From NCBI RefSeq assembly GCF_047344985.1, contig NZ_CP178861.1, forward strand, positions 1 to 64,000: a stretch of 64,000 nucleotides of DNA, written 5' to 3'. The position numbers and the translations under genes are program-made. This stretch comes from Bdellovibrio sp047344985 (GTDB taxonomy: Bacteria; Bdellovibrionota; Bdellovibrionia; Bdellovibrionales; Bdellovibrionaceae). The notes beneath the pieces were generated by a model. That model saw only the letters and a list, made by a program, of their open reading frames with translations. It was not told the origin of the DNA and made no database searches. Positions 1-9,679 of the stretch are shown in pieces; within the stretch, counting starts at the first letter, position 1; each line of letters begins with the position of its first letter.

Positions 1-1419
1 GTGGAATTAAACTCGTCTTTTTGGACACTTATCAAAACTAAGATGAAAAGCAGGAACGATAACAACAAGTTATTGGATACCTGGCTTGATCCGATTGAAT
101 ACGTAAGTACATCGGGAAGCATTGAACGCCCTCGTTTAATACTTGGGGTCCCAAATGCTTTACATCAGTATTTCGTGATTGAGAACCTTCAGGATAAGAT
201 TTACACAGAAATTTCAGATACTTACGGAAAACCGTTCGAGGTTGAGTTTAGTATTACGGGCAACAAAGTAAATACCCACATCGAAACTTCATCGACTCAA
301 GATGAGACATTGGGTGGCACTGAAATCCTCCAGGCGCAATTAGCTCGTGCTCAGAGTACTCAGACTACTCAACCAAGGTCTGGGGGGCCGGATACTCTTA
401 ATTCAGAACTCACTTTTTCGACCTTCGTCGTGGGTAAAAACTCTGAATTTGCACATGCCGCCTGCTACAATGTCGCGAGAAATCCGGGTGCTGACGATTA
501 CAATCCTCTCTATATATATGGACCGGTTGGGATGGGTAAAACGCATCTTTTGCACGCCGCTGGAAACCATATTCGTGATCAATATCAGCAACTTAGAATT
601 ACCTATATTTCGGCTGAACGCTTTATGAATGAATGTATCTCGGCGATTCGTCGTCATGAGATGGATAAGTTCCGCCAGAAATACCGCGAAAACTCTGACA
701 TCCTTTTAGTGGATGACGTGCAGTTCATCGCGCGTGGTGAAGCTGTTCAAGAAGAGTTTTTCCACACGATCAATAGTTTCATTGATAGCCGTAAGCAGGT
801 TATCTTGGCGAGTGATCGTATGCCGAAGGATATTCACGGCCTTGAAGACCGCAGTCGCACCCGCCTGGAGCGTGGACTTATTGCGGATATCACAATGCCA
901 GATTTAGAAACGCGTATTGCAATTCTTCGTTATAAGGCTGAGAAATTTAACGTGCGTCTTCCTGAAGACGTCGCCAATTACATCGCCAGAATATCCAAAA
1001 GGTCGATCAGAGAGCTTGAGGGCAACCTTAAGAAGGTGAAGATGTTCTCTGAACTTCAAGGTCTTCCGATTGATTATGAGCTTGTGAAACGCATTCTTTC
1101 GCATCATGAAACTCAATCCACGATTTCTGTGGAAGAGATCATGAAGATCGTGGCAGACCACTATAAAGTGCGCGTTTTGGATCTTAAATCCTCTACTCGC
1201 GCAAAGCCGATTGTCGTTCCACGTCAAATTGCGATGTACTTAATTAAGAAGTTTCTCGATAAATCTCTCGTGGATATCGGGAAGGCTTTTGGCGGAAAAG
1301 ATCACACAACAGTGATGAATGCGCTTGAGAGGGTTAAGAATCTACAGGCGACGGATCAAGATATCTCTAAAGATATCGAAGATTTAGAAACAAGGATCCA
1401 CAATATCACAGGTGTGTGA
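1..1419 (+). CDS. dnaA: Chromosomal replication initiator DnaA
   Basis: AAA+ initiator that binds DnaA boxes at oriC and loads the replicative helicase. The 472-residue product has an N-terminal domain, a Gln/Thr-rich linker (about 100-132), Walker A GPVGMGKT at 174-181, Walker B LLVDD at 235-239, and the C-terminal DNA-binding signature GGKDHTTVMNA near 434. Length is normal for the family. The start is GTG at the first base of the window, so its ribosome binding site and promoter lie outside and the start cannot be checked. It is followed by the origin and dnaN, the classic order. Helicase DnaB is also in this window (32368-33786). Confidence 0.98.
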   Translation: MELNSSFWTLIKTKMKSRNDNNKLLDTWLDPIEYVSTSGSIERPRLILGVPNALHQYFVIENLQDKIYTEISDTYGKPFEVEFSITGNKVNTHIETSSTQDETLGGTEILQAQLARAQSTQTTQPRSGGPDTLNSELTFSTFVVGKNSEFAHAACYNVARNPGADDYNPLYIYGPVGMGKTHLLHAAGNHIRDQYQQLRITYISAERFMNECISAIRRHEMDKFRQKYRENSDILLVDDVQFIARGEAVQEEFFHTINSFIDSRKQVILASDRMPKDIHGLEDRSRTRLERGLIADITMPDLETRIAILRYKAEKFNVRLPEDVANYIARISKRSIRELEGNLKKVKMFSELQGLPIDYELVKRILSHHETQSTISVEEIMKIVADHYKVRVLDLKSSTRAKPIVVPRQIAMYLIKKFLDKSLVDIGKAFGGKDHTTVMNALERVKNLQATDQDISKDIEDLETRIHNITGV

Positions 1420-1661
1420 ATGTGGACTGTGGAAAGAGTTGTGGAAGAGTTTGGGGCTCACAATGTGGATAGAAGTTACCCCCAAATTCAAGGCACTTTC
1501 TGCGAGTTTGTACAGAGTCCTTATCCACAACTGTTTTTTAGTGTTTACAGGCATTTAAGAGATTTGTTAGGTTTTCCACGCCCCTACTACTACTACTAGT
1601 ATTTATATATATAAGTAATAGTTAATAAGAGAGGGGTAAGAATCCAGTAAAAGGGGTTTTC
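1420..1661. other. oriC: Replication origin (oriC) between dnaA and dnaN
   Basis: This gene-free stretch has DnaA-box-like 9-mers: TGTGGAAAG 1428-1436 and TGTGGATAG 1464-1472 (minus orientation), TTATCCACA 1521-1529 (perfect consensus) and TTTTCCACG 1572-1580. The last is followed at once by a GC run (CCCC 1581-1584), TAC repeats 1585-1596 then TAG, and an AT-only tract around 1600-1630. That order matches the B. subtilis basal unwinding element (DnaA box, GC cluster, DnaA-trios). Function is inferred from pattern and position. B. bacteriovorus is reported to have its origin in this same gap. Confidence 0.9.
1572..1599 (+). promoter_or_regulatory. DnaA box + GC cluster + DnaA-trio unwinding element
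   Basis: TTTTCCACG (1572-1580), CCCC (1581-1584) and four TAC triplets plus TAG (1585-1599) form the element onto which a DnaA filament is known in B. subtilis to extend along one strand to open the duplex. The AT-rich DNA to be melted lies directly downstream (1600-1630). Confidence 0.8.
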
Positions 1662-2768
1662 ATGAAACTTGAAATTGATAAGAGAGATTTATTAAGCCTT
1701 ATCGGAAAAACTCAGAACATCGTTGAGAAGCGCAATACAATGCCCATCCTCATCAATGTACTTTTAGAAGCGGATTCAAACTCTCTCAAAGTTTTCGCAA
1801 CAGATTTGGAAGTCAGCCTTACTGATCAAATCAAAGCGCAAGTTCATCAAGCAGGAAAAGTAGCGGTCAGTGCTAAAAGTCTTTTTGATATCGCGAAGGA
1901 ACTTTCTGAAGGTCCAATCACTTTAATCAAAAAAGACAATAACTGGCTGGAGATCAAACAAGGGAAGTACACATCTAAAATTGTGGGCATCTCTGCTGAA
2001 GAATATCCCATCTTTCCGACTTACAACTCTCAAGCGTTCATCACTATTTCAGCTCAAGTGTTGAAAGAGATGATTGATAAAACGATTTACTCTGTATCCA
2101 ACGATGAAACTCGTTACCACTTAAACGGCGTCTTCTTTGAGTTGAACTCTCAAGGCGGATTTAAAATGGTGGCAACAGATGGTCACCGTATGAGTCTTGT
2201 GAATAAACCTTCTTCAGAGGTGAAAGTAAACGCCACTCAAGGCGTGATCATTCCTCGTAAAGGTCTTCACGAAATTAAGAAAATTCTTGAGAGCATTGAT
2301 GGCTCTGTGGAAATCGCAATTGAAGGTTCTCAATTCGTACTTAAACATTCATCAACAATTTTGATGATTCGTTTGATCGAAGGAAAGTATCCGAATTATC
2401 AACAGTTTATTCCACAGAAGCTGACGCAAAAAGTGATGATCTCTAGAGAAGCGTTTTTGACTTCACTCAAACGTGTATCACTTTTGGCGAATGCAAAATC
2501 AAAAGCGGTTCTTTTGAATCTTTCAAACGGCCGTATGGAAATTTCTTCGAACAATCCTGAACTGGGTGATGCGAAAGAAGAAATCGAAGTTGAGTATTCA
2601 GGTAACGAAATCAAAATTGGTTTCAATGCTAAATACATCACGGATATTTTGACGAGCATGAATCAAGACAAAATTGATTTTGAATTGAACGATCATCTTT
2701 CTCCGGGACTTATGAGACCTCACAACGATGCAAGCTACACTTGCGTTGTGATGCCAATGAGAATCTGA
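1662..2768 (+). CDS. dnaN: DNA polymerase III beta sliding clamp
   Basis: Ring-shaped processivity clamp that tethers DNA polymerase III to DNA. The 368-residue product is the normal length of the three-domain beta fold and has recognisable clamp stretches such as MPIL near residue 27, ATDGHR near 175 and the C-terminal VVMPMR tail. The ATG start follows an AAGGGG ribosome binding site about 8 bases upstream. Its stop codon shares bases with the recF start (TGATG), so the two are probably translationally coupled. The origin lies immediately upstream. Confidence 0.98.
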   Translation: MKLEIDKRDLLSLIGKTQNIVEKRNTMPILINVLLEADSNSLKVFATDLEVSLTDQIKAQVHQAGKVAVSAKSLFDIAKELSEGPITLIKKDNNWLEIKQGKYTSKIVGISAEEYPIFPTYNSQAFITISAQVLKEMIDKTIYSVSNDETRYHLNGVFFELNSQGGFKMVATDGHRMSLVNKPSSEVKVNATQGVIIPRKGLHEIKKILESIDGSVEIAIEGSQFVLKHSSTILMIRLIEGKYPNYQQFIPQKLTQKVMISREAFLTSLKRVSLLANAKSKAVLLNLSNGRMEISSNNPELGDAKEEIEVEYSGNEIKIGFNAKYITDILTSMNQDKIDFELNDHLSPGLMRPHNDASYTCVVMPMRI

Positions 2769-3892
2769 TGATTTTTGAAAGACTTCGTCTTGTTAATTTT
2801 CGAAATTATCGGGACCTAGTCATTCCCTTCTCTCCGCGAGTGAATGTTTTCGTCGGAGAGAACGGCCAAGGTAAAACAAATCTCCTTGAAGCCATGTATC
2901 TGATCTCTCAAGGAGATTCCTTTCGCTACTCTGACAATCGCACTCTGATCAACTCCAATAATCAAGAAGCGCTTATTCAAGCTTTGATTACTCAGAATGA
3001 TCTTCACTACAAACTAAAACTCGGTCTTTCAAAAAGTCGCAAAGTTTTAACTCTCAACGAAAAACGTGTGAGCTCCACCGACATTCGAAAAATATTTGCG
3101 AGCGTCGTGTTTAGTCCTGAAAGCCTTTCTTCGATCAAAGAAGGTGCTGATCACCGCCGTGAATTGGTTGATGAGTTGCTGATTACTTTTGATCGAAAAA
3201 ATGCGGATCTGATCGCGGATTATAGGAAATCTCTGAAAACGCGTAACAAGATCCTTAAAAACTATTTGGAAGGTCTGAACGACAAAGTAGTCACGGAAAA
3301 CCTTTTGGAGGCTCTAAACCCCCAATTCTTGCGTTTAGGAGCCGATTTAGCATACGCCCGCATCGCCGCATTGGCTGGGCTTTCCAAAGAGTTTAATAAT
3401 GCCATGCAATACATTTCTGGCAATTCGTCTGTGGATATCTCGGTGGAATATGTGATTTCCGATCAAAATGCGGTGAGTTTTTCACGAGAAGAAGTCTATT
3501 TTGCACTTCAAAAACGCGTTCAAGAACTGCATGATGCGGAGCTCTCTTCAGGTTCCAGTCTAGTGGGTCCTCATAAGCACGATATTGTGTTTCTATATGG
3601 GCAAAAAGACTCAAGATTTTATTGTAGCCAAGGGCAGCAAAGAGCCATCATATTGTCTTTCAAAATGGCCCAAATAATGTATCATAGGAAGGCTCACGGA
3701 ACCTATCCCGTGCTGATGCTAGATGATGTTTTATCTGAGCTTGATAAAGCCAAAAGAGATGCCTTGATTACGTTCTTACACGAGATCAATACGCAGATTT
3801 TTGTGACAACCACAGATTTCACATTGCCTGAGTCATTCAGCCTCGATCAGCTTTCCGTGTTGCGCATTAAGGATGGTCACATCCTTGATTAA
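2768..3892 (+). CDS. recF: DNA replication and repair protein RecF
   Basis: SMC-like ATPase that helps load RecA at gaps through RecOR. The 374-residue product has the RecF N-terminus (FERLRLVNFRNY), Walker A GENGQGKTN near 34-42, the ABC signature region (CSQGQQRAI, roughly residues 291-299) and Walker B LMLDDVLSELD about 30 residues later. I chose the ATG at 2768, which overlaps the dnaN stop. An in-frame upstream ATG at 2741 lies inside dnaN and would add nine residues with no family match. Order dnaN-recF-gyrB is widely conserved. Confidence 0.96.
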   Translation: MIFERLRLVNFRNYRDLVIPFSPRVNVFVGENGQGKTNLLEAMYLISQGDSFRYSDNRTLINSNNQEALIQALITQNDLHYKLKLGLSKSRKVLTLNEKRVSSTDIRKIFASVVFSPESLSSIKEGADHRRELVDELLITFDRKNADLIADYRKSLKTRNKILKNYLEGLNDKVVTENLLEALNPQFLRLGADLAYARIAALAGLSKEFNNAMQYISGNSSVDISVEYVISDQNAVSFSREEVYFALQKRVQELHDAELSSGSSLVGPHKHDIVFLYGQKDSRFYCSQGQQRAIILSFKMAQIMYHRKAHGTYPVLMLDDVLSELDKAKRDALITFLHEINTQIFVTTTDFTLPESFSLDQLSVLRIKDGHILD

Positions 3893-3895
3893 CGC

Positions 3896-3931
3896 AGCTT
3901 TAGTTTTCGCTAAAGCTCGCTAGCTAGTGAG
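3896..3931 (+). promoter_or_regulatory. Two adjacent hairpins in the gyrB leader
   Basis: AGCTTTAG (3896-3903) and CTAAAGCT (3910-3917) form a perfect 8-bp stem around TTTTCG. It is followed by a near-palindrome at 3916-3931 centred on TAGCTA, whose right edge runs into the gyrB ribosome binding site (GAGGGG 3929-3934). There is no T-tract, so this is not an intrinsic terminator. A role in gyrB translation or supercoiling response is only a suggestion. Confidence 0.45.
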
Positions 3932-3940
3932 GGGTACCCA

Positions 3941-6358
3941 GTGTCAGTTGAAGAACAAAAAACATATTCCGCCGATTCGATTCAGGTTCTTGAGGGACTT
4001 GAAGCCGTTCGTAAACGTCCAGGTATGTATATCGGTGATACAGGTTTCAAAGGTTATCACCACCTTGTGTACGAGATTGTGGATAACTCGGTAGACGAAC
4101 ATCTTGCCGGTTACTGCAAATCAATCAAAGTTTCTATCAATGCCGATGAATCCATCACTGTCGAAGACGACGGTCGTGGTATTCCTGTGGCTGTTCAAAA
4201 ACAAACTGGAAAATCAGCTCTTGAACTTGTTATGACCGTTCTTCACGCCGGCGGTAAATTCGACGGTGGCGGTTACAAAGTTTCTGGTGGTTTGCACGGT
4301 GTGGGTGCGTCTGTTGTGAATGCGCTTTCAACTCGTGTGAATGTCGAAGTTCAACGTGATGGCTATTTCTGGAGACAAAACTACGAGCGTGGAAAAATCC
4401 TAGCTCCTGTTGAACAAGGGGAAGCGTCTTCAAAAACAGGAACAAAAGTAACTTTCAAACCAGATCGTGAAATCTTCAAAGACGAAACAGTTATTTACGA
4501 TTTCAACACTCTGGCAAATCGTTTCCGTGAATTGGCTTTCTTAAATGCAGGCCTTCATATTTCGCTGACGGATGAGCGCACTGGAAAAAAACAAGATTTC
4601 CAATACGCTGAAGGTGTTGCTGAGTTCGTGAAGTACATGAACCAATCTAAAAAATCTCTTCACAACGAAGTTGTTTATTTCAAAGGCGAAAAAGACAATG
4701 TCGATGTTGAGATCGCGATGCAGTGGAATGATTCTTACTCTGAATCTATTTTCACATACTGTAACAACATCAACACTCATGAAGGTGGTACTCACCTTGT
4801 GGGTTTCCGCGCGGCTTTAACTCGAACGACAAATGCGTATGCGACTGAAAAAAATCTTTTAAAAGATTTAAAAACAAATCTTGAGGGTGAAGACATCCGT
4901 GAAGGTTTGGCAGCCGTTATCTCTGTGAAAGTTCGTGAACCGCAATTCGAAGGACAAACGAAGACGAAACTTGGTAACGCCGAAGTTAAAGGTATCGTTG
5001 AGTCCATGGTGAATGAAAAACTTGCGGACTGGATGGATCGCAACCCATCTGTTTCTAAAAATATTATTTCTAAGTGCGTGGAATCAGCTCGTGCGCGTGA
5101 GGCGGCTCGTAAAGCTCGTGATCTCACTCGCCGTAAGACTGCTTTGGATGGTGGATCTTTGCCAGGTAAAATGGCGGACTGCCAAGAACGTGATCCGGCA
5201 CTTTGCGAATTGTACCTGGTGGAGGGAGACTCTGCCGGTGGTTCCGCGAAACAAGGTCGCGATCGTCGCACGCAAGCGATTTTGCCTTTGAAAGGTAAAA
5301 TCCTAAACGTTGAAAAAGCGCGCTTTGATAAAATTATTTCTTCTGAAGAGATCAAAGTTATCATTTCAGCGCTTGGTACTGGAATCGGTAAAGACAATGT
5401 GAACGTGGATAAAATCCGTTATCACAAAATCATTATCATGACCGATGCCGACGTCGATGGATCGCATATCATGACTCTGCTTTTGACATTCTTCTATCGT
5501 CAAATGCCGGAAGTTCTTGAGCGTGGTTATGTGTATATTGCGCAACCACCACTTTATCGCGCGAAAAAAGGTAAAGAAGAAACCTACTTGAAAGATGAAG
5601 CCGCGTTGACCGAGTATCTTTTGAGCTCTGGTCTTGGAAACTTCAAAATCAAAGGCAAAGAAGGCTTAAAAGAAGCAGATCTTCGCCAATTGATCTTGAA
5701 TATTCAAAAATTCAACAACCTACTTCGTGTTTCTTCTAAGAAATACGATAAAGACGTTTTGTATTTCCTACTTAGCAAAGTGGGAGACTTCGAAACTCTT
5801 GTGGCTGATGAAAAGAAAATGGAAGCAGCTCTTAAAGATTTGGGCGCTTGGATTAATTCAGATCCAAAACTTGGAATCACAGAATACAAAGGCGAAGTTA
5901 AGAAAGATGAAAACGGCAAACCTTATGCTGACATCTACACAGTTCGCTATGCAGATCGCATGATGACCAAATTCGGTGCTGAGAACCTTCGTTCTTCAGA
6001 AATCATCGAGCTTCGTAAGATCTGGGCTGAAATCCAAGCCATCAGCACATTGCCGCTCACGATCCTTGAAGGTGAAACGGAAGTTCCTTTTGAAAGTTAC
6101 AATGATTTCTACACACATGTGATGGAATCGACGAAAAAAGGAATCTACATCCAACGCTATAAGGGATTGGGAGAGATGAATCCAGAGCAGTTGTGGGACA
6201 CAACTCTCAATAAAGAAAACAGAACTCTTTTGAAAGTGACTATCGACGACGCTGTTGCGGCCGATGAAACTTTCTCGATTCTGATGGGTGAAATGGTTGA
6301 GCCTCGTCGTCAATTTATCCACGACAATGCTCTTCTTGCCCGTTCTTTGGATGTTTAA
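3941..6358 (+). CDS. gyrB: DNA gyrase subunit B
   Basis: ATPase subunit of gyrase, which introduces negative supercoils. The 805 residues have the GHKL ATP-binding N-domain (EIVDNSVDEHLAG; DDGRGIPV; GGLHGVGASVVN), the Toprim motifs EGDSAGGSAKQGRDR and DADVDGSHI, and the C-terminal QRYKGLGEMNPEQLW block. Length equals the E. coli type. The start is GTG, supported by GAGGGG six bases upstream. It is followed 29 bases later by gyrA, so the two subunits are probably co-transcribed. Confidence 0.98.
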   Translation: MSVEEQKTYSADSIQVLEGLEAVRKRPGMYIGDTGFKGYHHLVYEIVDNSVDEHLAGYCKSIKVSINADESITVEDDGRGIPVAVQKQTGKSALELVMTVLHAGGKFDGGGYKVSGGLHGVGASVVNALSTRVNVEVQRDGYFWRQNYERGKILAPVEQGEASSKTGTKVTFKPDREIFKDETVIYDFNTLANRFRELAFLNAGLHISLTDERTGKKQDFQYAEGVAEFVKYMNQSKKSLHNEVVYFKGEKDNVDVEIAMQWNDSYSESIFTYCNNINTHEGGTHLVGFRAALTRTTNAYATEKNLLKDLKTNLEGEDIREGLAAVISVKVREPQFEGQTKTKLGNAEVKGIVESMVNEKLADWMDRNPSVSKNIISKCVESARAREAARKARDLTRRKTALDGGSLPGKMADCQERDPALCELYLVEGDSAGGSAKQGRDRRTQAILPLKGKILNVEKARFDKIISSEEIKVIISALGTGIGKDNVNVDKIRYHKIIIMTDADVDGSHIMTLLLTFFYRQMPEVLERGYVYIAQPPLYRAKKGKEETYLKDEAALTEYLLSSGLGNFKIKGKEGLKEADLRQLILNIQKFNNLLRVSSKKYDKDVLYFLLSKVGDFETLVADEKKMEAALKDLGAWINSDPKLGITEYKGEVKKDENGKPYADIYTVRYADRMMTKFGAENLRSSEIIELRKIWAEIQAISTLPLTILEGETEVPFESYNDFYTHVMESTKKGIYIQRYKGLGEMNPEQLWDTTLNKENRTLLKVTIDDAVAADETFSILMGEMVEPRRQFIHDNALLARSLDV

Positions 6359-6387
6359 TTTTTAGTTTTTTAAGTTGGTGATTTATT

Positions 6388-8880
6388 ATGGAAAATAATC
6401 AAGATGAAAAGGGTGTAACCCGCGTCGATATTAGTAAGGAAATGCGTGGAGCATACCTTCAATACTCGATGTCCGTTATCGTAGGCCGTGCTCTTCCTGA
6501 CGTGCGTGATGGTTTGAAACCCGTGCACCGTCGCGTTCTTTTCGCTCAAAATGAAATGAACAACCGCCACAACAGACCGTACTTGAAGTCGGCTCGTGTG
6601 GTCGGGGACGTCATCGGTAAATACCATCCTCACGGCGACGCTTCTGTTTACGATACGATGGTTCGTATGGCGCAAGATTTCTCTTTGCGCTACCCGCTTG
6701 AGGATGGACAAGGAAACTTCGGTTCTATCGACGGTGATAACCCGGCAGCCATGCGTTACACGGAAATCCGTTTAACAAATTTGGCCGAAGAACTTTTGAA
6801 CGATCTTGAAAAAGAGACCGTTTCATTTGGTCCGAACTACGATGACTCTCTTCAAATTCCAACAGTTCTTCCTGCGAAATTCCCGAATCTTTTGGTGAAT
6901 GGTTCTGCGGGTATCGCAGTTGGTATGGCGACAAATATTCCTCCGCACAACTTGGGCGAAGTGATCGATGGCTGCGTGCACTTGATCAACAACCCTGACT
7001 GTCAGCTTGAAGATCTCATGCAACATATCAAAGGCCCCGACTTCCCGTCTTACGGCGTGATCGCAGGTCGCGAAGGTATCTTGCAAGCTTACAAAAAAGG
7101 CCGCGGCATCATTTCTTTGAAAGCCGTTGCTGAAATTGTTCAAGTTAAAGACCGTGAAGAAATCATTGTTACGGAAATTCCGTATCAGGTGAATAAAGCA
7201 AAATTGATCGAGTCGATTGCGGACCTTGTTCGTGACAAACAAATCGAAGGTATCTCTGATATCCGCGATGAGTCTTCACGTGAAGGTATGCGTATCGTGA
7301 TTCAACTAAAACGCGGTGAAAATGCCAGCGTGATTTTGAATCGCCTATATAAATTCACTCAAATGCAAACGTCCCTTGGTATCATCATGCTTGCGCTTGA
7401 TGCGAAAAACCAACCGGTAACATTTGATTTGAAAGGCATGCTTGAAGCTTTCGTGGATCACCGTCGTGACGTTGTTACGAAACGTTGTATCTTCGAACTT
7501 AAGAAAGCCCAAGAACGTGCGCATATCTTGGAAGGTTTGAAAAAAGCTCTCGATCATATCGAAGAAGTTATCAAAACAATCCGCGCTTCTAAAGAGGCCA
7601 ATGCCGCTCGCGAAGCTTTGATGTCGAAATTTGAATTCTCTGAAAAACAAGCGGTTGCGATCCTTGAAATGCGTTTGCAACGTTTGACAGGTTTAGAGCG
7701 TGATAAAATCATCGCTGAACTTGCAGAACTCATGAAACAAATCGACTGGTTGAAATTCGTTCTTTCAGACGTTCGTGAAATCTACAAAATTATCGTAGGC
7801 GAACTTGAAGACATTAAAAAACGTTACGCAGATCCTCGTCGCACGCAAATCCAAGGCAGCCTTGATGATATCGAAGACGAAGATTTGATTGCTGATGAAG
7901 ACATGGTTGTGACTGTCACAAACACAGGTCTTATCAAGCGCATGCCGACAGCTGAATACCGCGTGCAAAAACGTGGCGGTAAAGGTCTGAAAGGCATGGA
8001 GACGAAAGAAGAAGACTACGTCACGGATTTATTCTCTGCCAGCACGAAAACAATGCTTCTTGTCTTCACGGACAAGGGTAAAGTTTACTGGTGTAAAGTT
8101 CATAAACTTCCTCTAGGAAGCAGAACTTCAAAAGGAAAATCACTCGCGAACGTGGTTCAGCTTTCTAGTGGTGAAAGCGTTCGTGCGATTCTGCCGGTGG
8201 ATGAGTTTAGCGAAAACAAATACGTTGTGATGCTCACTGAAAAAGGGATCATCAAAAAAACGTCGTTGGATTCATTCGCAAATCCAAGAACCGCAGGTAT
8301 CATCGCTTTAACCACAGATCTTGAAGACGGCGTTATCGACGTTAAGATTTCTGACGGCCAAAGTGATATCTTCATCGCAACCAAAGAAGGTATGTCGATT
8401 CGTTTCAACGAAGAAGACGTGCGTGGAATGGGTCGTACAGCTCGCGGCGTGAAAGCTATCACTCTTGCGAAAGACGACGTTGTTGTGGCGATGGAAGTTC
8501 TTGAGAAGAACACAAAAGATACTATCTTGATGGTGACTTCAAAAGGTTACGGAAAACGTTCTGAAGTTGAAGAGTACCGCATCCAATCTCGTGGCGGTGT
8601 GGGTATCATCACTCAGAAAACGACAGATAAGGTCGGCGTTGTTATCGGTACGAAAAAAGTTTCTGAAAAAATGGAACTGATTCTTTCGACGGATAAAGGA
8701 CAAGTGATCCGCATGAAAGTGACGGACATCTCTGTTCTAGGACGTAATACTCAAGGTGTTCGTTTGATCAACATCGATGAAAAAGAAGAAACAGTGACAG
8801 GTGTTGCGGTTGTTGAAGAGGATGAATCTCCTGAAGAGACACCAGCAGCAGCGGCTCCTCCAGCAGGAGTCACTCACTAA
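6388..8880 (+). CDS. gyrA: DNA gyrase subunit A
   Basis: DNA-cleaving subunit of gyrase. The 830-residue product has the breakage-reunion domain with the catalytic tyrosine in AAMRYTEIRL (about residue 118) and the quinolone region HPHGDASVYD just before it. The C-terminal wrapping domain contains a GyrA-box-like QKRGGKG. The C-terminus ends in an acidic then Ala/Pro-rich tail. The ATG start lies 29 bases after gyrB. The next gene starts directly after the stop. Confidence 0.98.
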   Translation: MENNQDEKGVTRVDISKEMRGAYLQYSMSVIVGRALPDVRDGLKPVHRRVLFAQNEMNNRHNRPYLKSARVVGDVIGKYHPHGDASVYDTMVRMAQDFSLRYPLEDGQGNFGSIDGDNPAAMRYTEIRLTNLAEELLNDLEKETVSFGPNYDDSLQIPTVLPAKFPNLLVNGSAGIAVGMATNIPPHNLGEVIDGCVHLINNPDCQLEDLMQHIKGPDFPSYGVIAGREGILQAYKKGRGIISLKAVAEIVQVKDREEIIVTEIPYQVNKAKLIESIADLVRDKQIEGISDIRDESSREGMRIVIQLKRGENASVILNRLYKFTQMQTSLGIIMLALDAKNQPVTFDLKGMLEAFVDHRRDVVTKRCIFELKKAQERAHILEGLKKALDHIEEVIKTIRASKEANAAREALMSKFEFSEKQAVAILEMRLQRLTGLERDKIIAELAELMKQIDWLKFVLSDVREIYKIIVGELEDIKKRYADPRRTQIQGSLDDIEDEDLIADEDMVVTVTNTGLIKRMPTAEYRVQKRGGKGLKGMETKEEDYVTDLFSASTKTMLLVFTDKGKVYWCKVHKLPLGSRTSKGKSLANVVQLSSGESVRAILPVDEFSENKYVVMLTEKGIIKKTSLDSFANPRTAGIIALTTDLEDGVIDVKISDGQSDIFIATKEGMSIRFNEEDVRGMGRTARGVKAITLAKDDVVVAMEVLEKNTKDTILMVTSKGYGKRSEVEEYRIQSRGGVGIITQKTTDKVGVVIGTKKVSEKMELILSTDKGQVIRMKVTDISVLGRNTQGVRLINIDEKEETVTGVAVVEEDESPEETPAAAAPPAGVTH

Positions 8881-8881
8881 G

Positions 8882-9679
8882 ATGATCAGAGTTTTTCTGG
8901 TTGCCTTAGTGCTGGCACTCACCGCCTGCTCTTCCCAAGAGGAGGCGGATTATAAGCAAGCACAAAAAGAAATAGCTCAGGAGCACTACCGAATTGCCCT
9001 GAGCTATCTTGATAAAGTCATTAAAAGAAACAATCCGACAAAATATCCTCTGGAAGCGGCTCGCGAAGCTGCAAGGATTTCTTTTTTTGAAATTAAGGAT
9101 TTCAATAAAGCGATTGAATATCATCACTTTATTGTTTTGCATTCACTCGATGAAAAAGAGCGCTTGGAATCGCAGAAACAAATCGCGGCAATTTATTTTA
9201 ACAATCTTCAAAATTATCAAGAGTCGATTGTTGAATACAGCAAGCTTCAGCAGATGCCTCACACGGATCTTGAAGCCGCCCAATACAAAATGAACGTGGC
9301 GCGAGCGCAGTACTATCAAAATAATTTTTTCCAGGCAGAGTCCGAGATTGATTCGCTGTTAAAATTAAAAAGTGATGAGAACACCCGCTTTAGTGCGTTG
9401 ATGCTTAAAGGAAATATTTTGGTCGCACGCAAAGATTTTGCGAAGGCAGCAGATATTTTTAAAGACCTTATCAAAAACTTTCCGGAAAAAGCGATTCAGG
9501 AAAACGTCGCTTTGATTCTGGCTGTCTGTTATGAAGAAAATTTGGATTTCAAAAGTGCGATTGCTATTTTGGAAGAACACAAAAACAAATACAGTCCGCC
9601 TGAATATATAGAACTTCGTATTAAGCGACTTCAAGAACGTATGAAAAATGCTCCCGGAGCGAAAGGCTTTAGGAAGTAA
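8882..9679 (+). CDS. TPR-repeat lipoprotein
   Basis: A 265-residue protein with a short hydrophobic signal ending in the lipobox LTAC (Cys at about 16), followed by helical tetratricopeptide-like repeats across the whole mature part. It is probably a membrane-anchored periplasmic scaffold; no enzymatic motif is visible. The start ATG at 8882 is two bases after the gyrA stop. A longer in-frame reading from 8801 would overlap gyrA and hide the lipobox, so it was rejected. The stop overlaps the next start (TAATG), suggesting coupling to the ATP synthase genes. Exact function unknown. Confidence 0.85.
   Translation: MIRVFLVALVLALTACSSQEEADYKQAQKEIAQEHYRIALSYLDKVIKRNNPTKYPLEAAREAARISFFEIKDFNKAIEYHHFIVLHSLDEKERLESQKQIAAIYFNNLQNYQESIVEYSKLQQMPHTDLEAAQYKMNVARAQYYQNNFFQAESEIDSLLKLKSDENTRFSALMLKGNILVARKDFAKAADIFKDLIKNFPEKAIQENVALILAVCYEENLDFKSAIAILEEHKNKYSPPEYIELRIKRLQERMKNAPGAKGFRK

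Noticed and set aside
2741..2767. Upstream ATG for recF
   Set aside because: Lies inside dnaN and adds residues without family match; the ATG at 2768 begins the conserved RecF N-terminus.
4792..5397. 201-codon minus-strand open frame within gyrB
   Set aside because: Composition is Ser/Arg-rich as expected from the reverse of a real gene; no start signal or family match.
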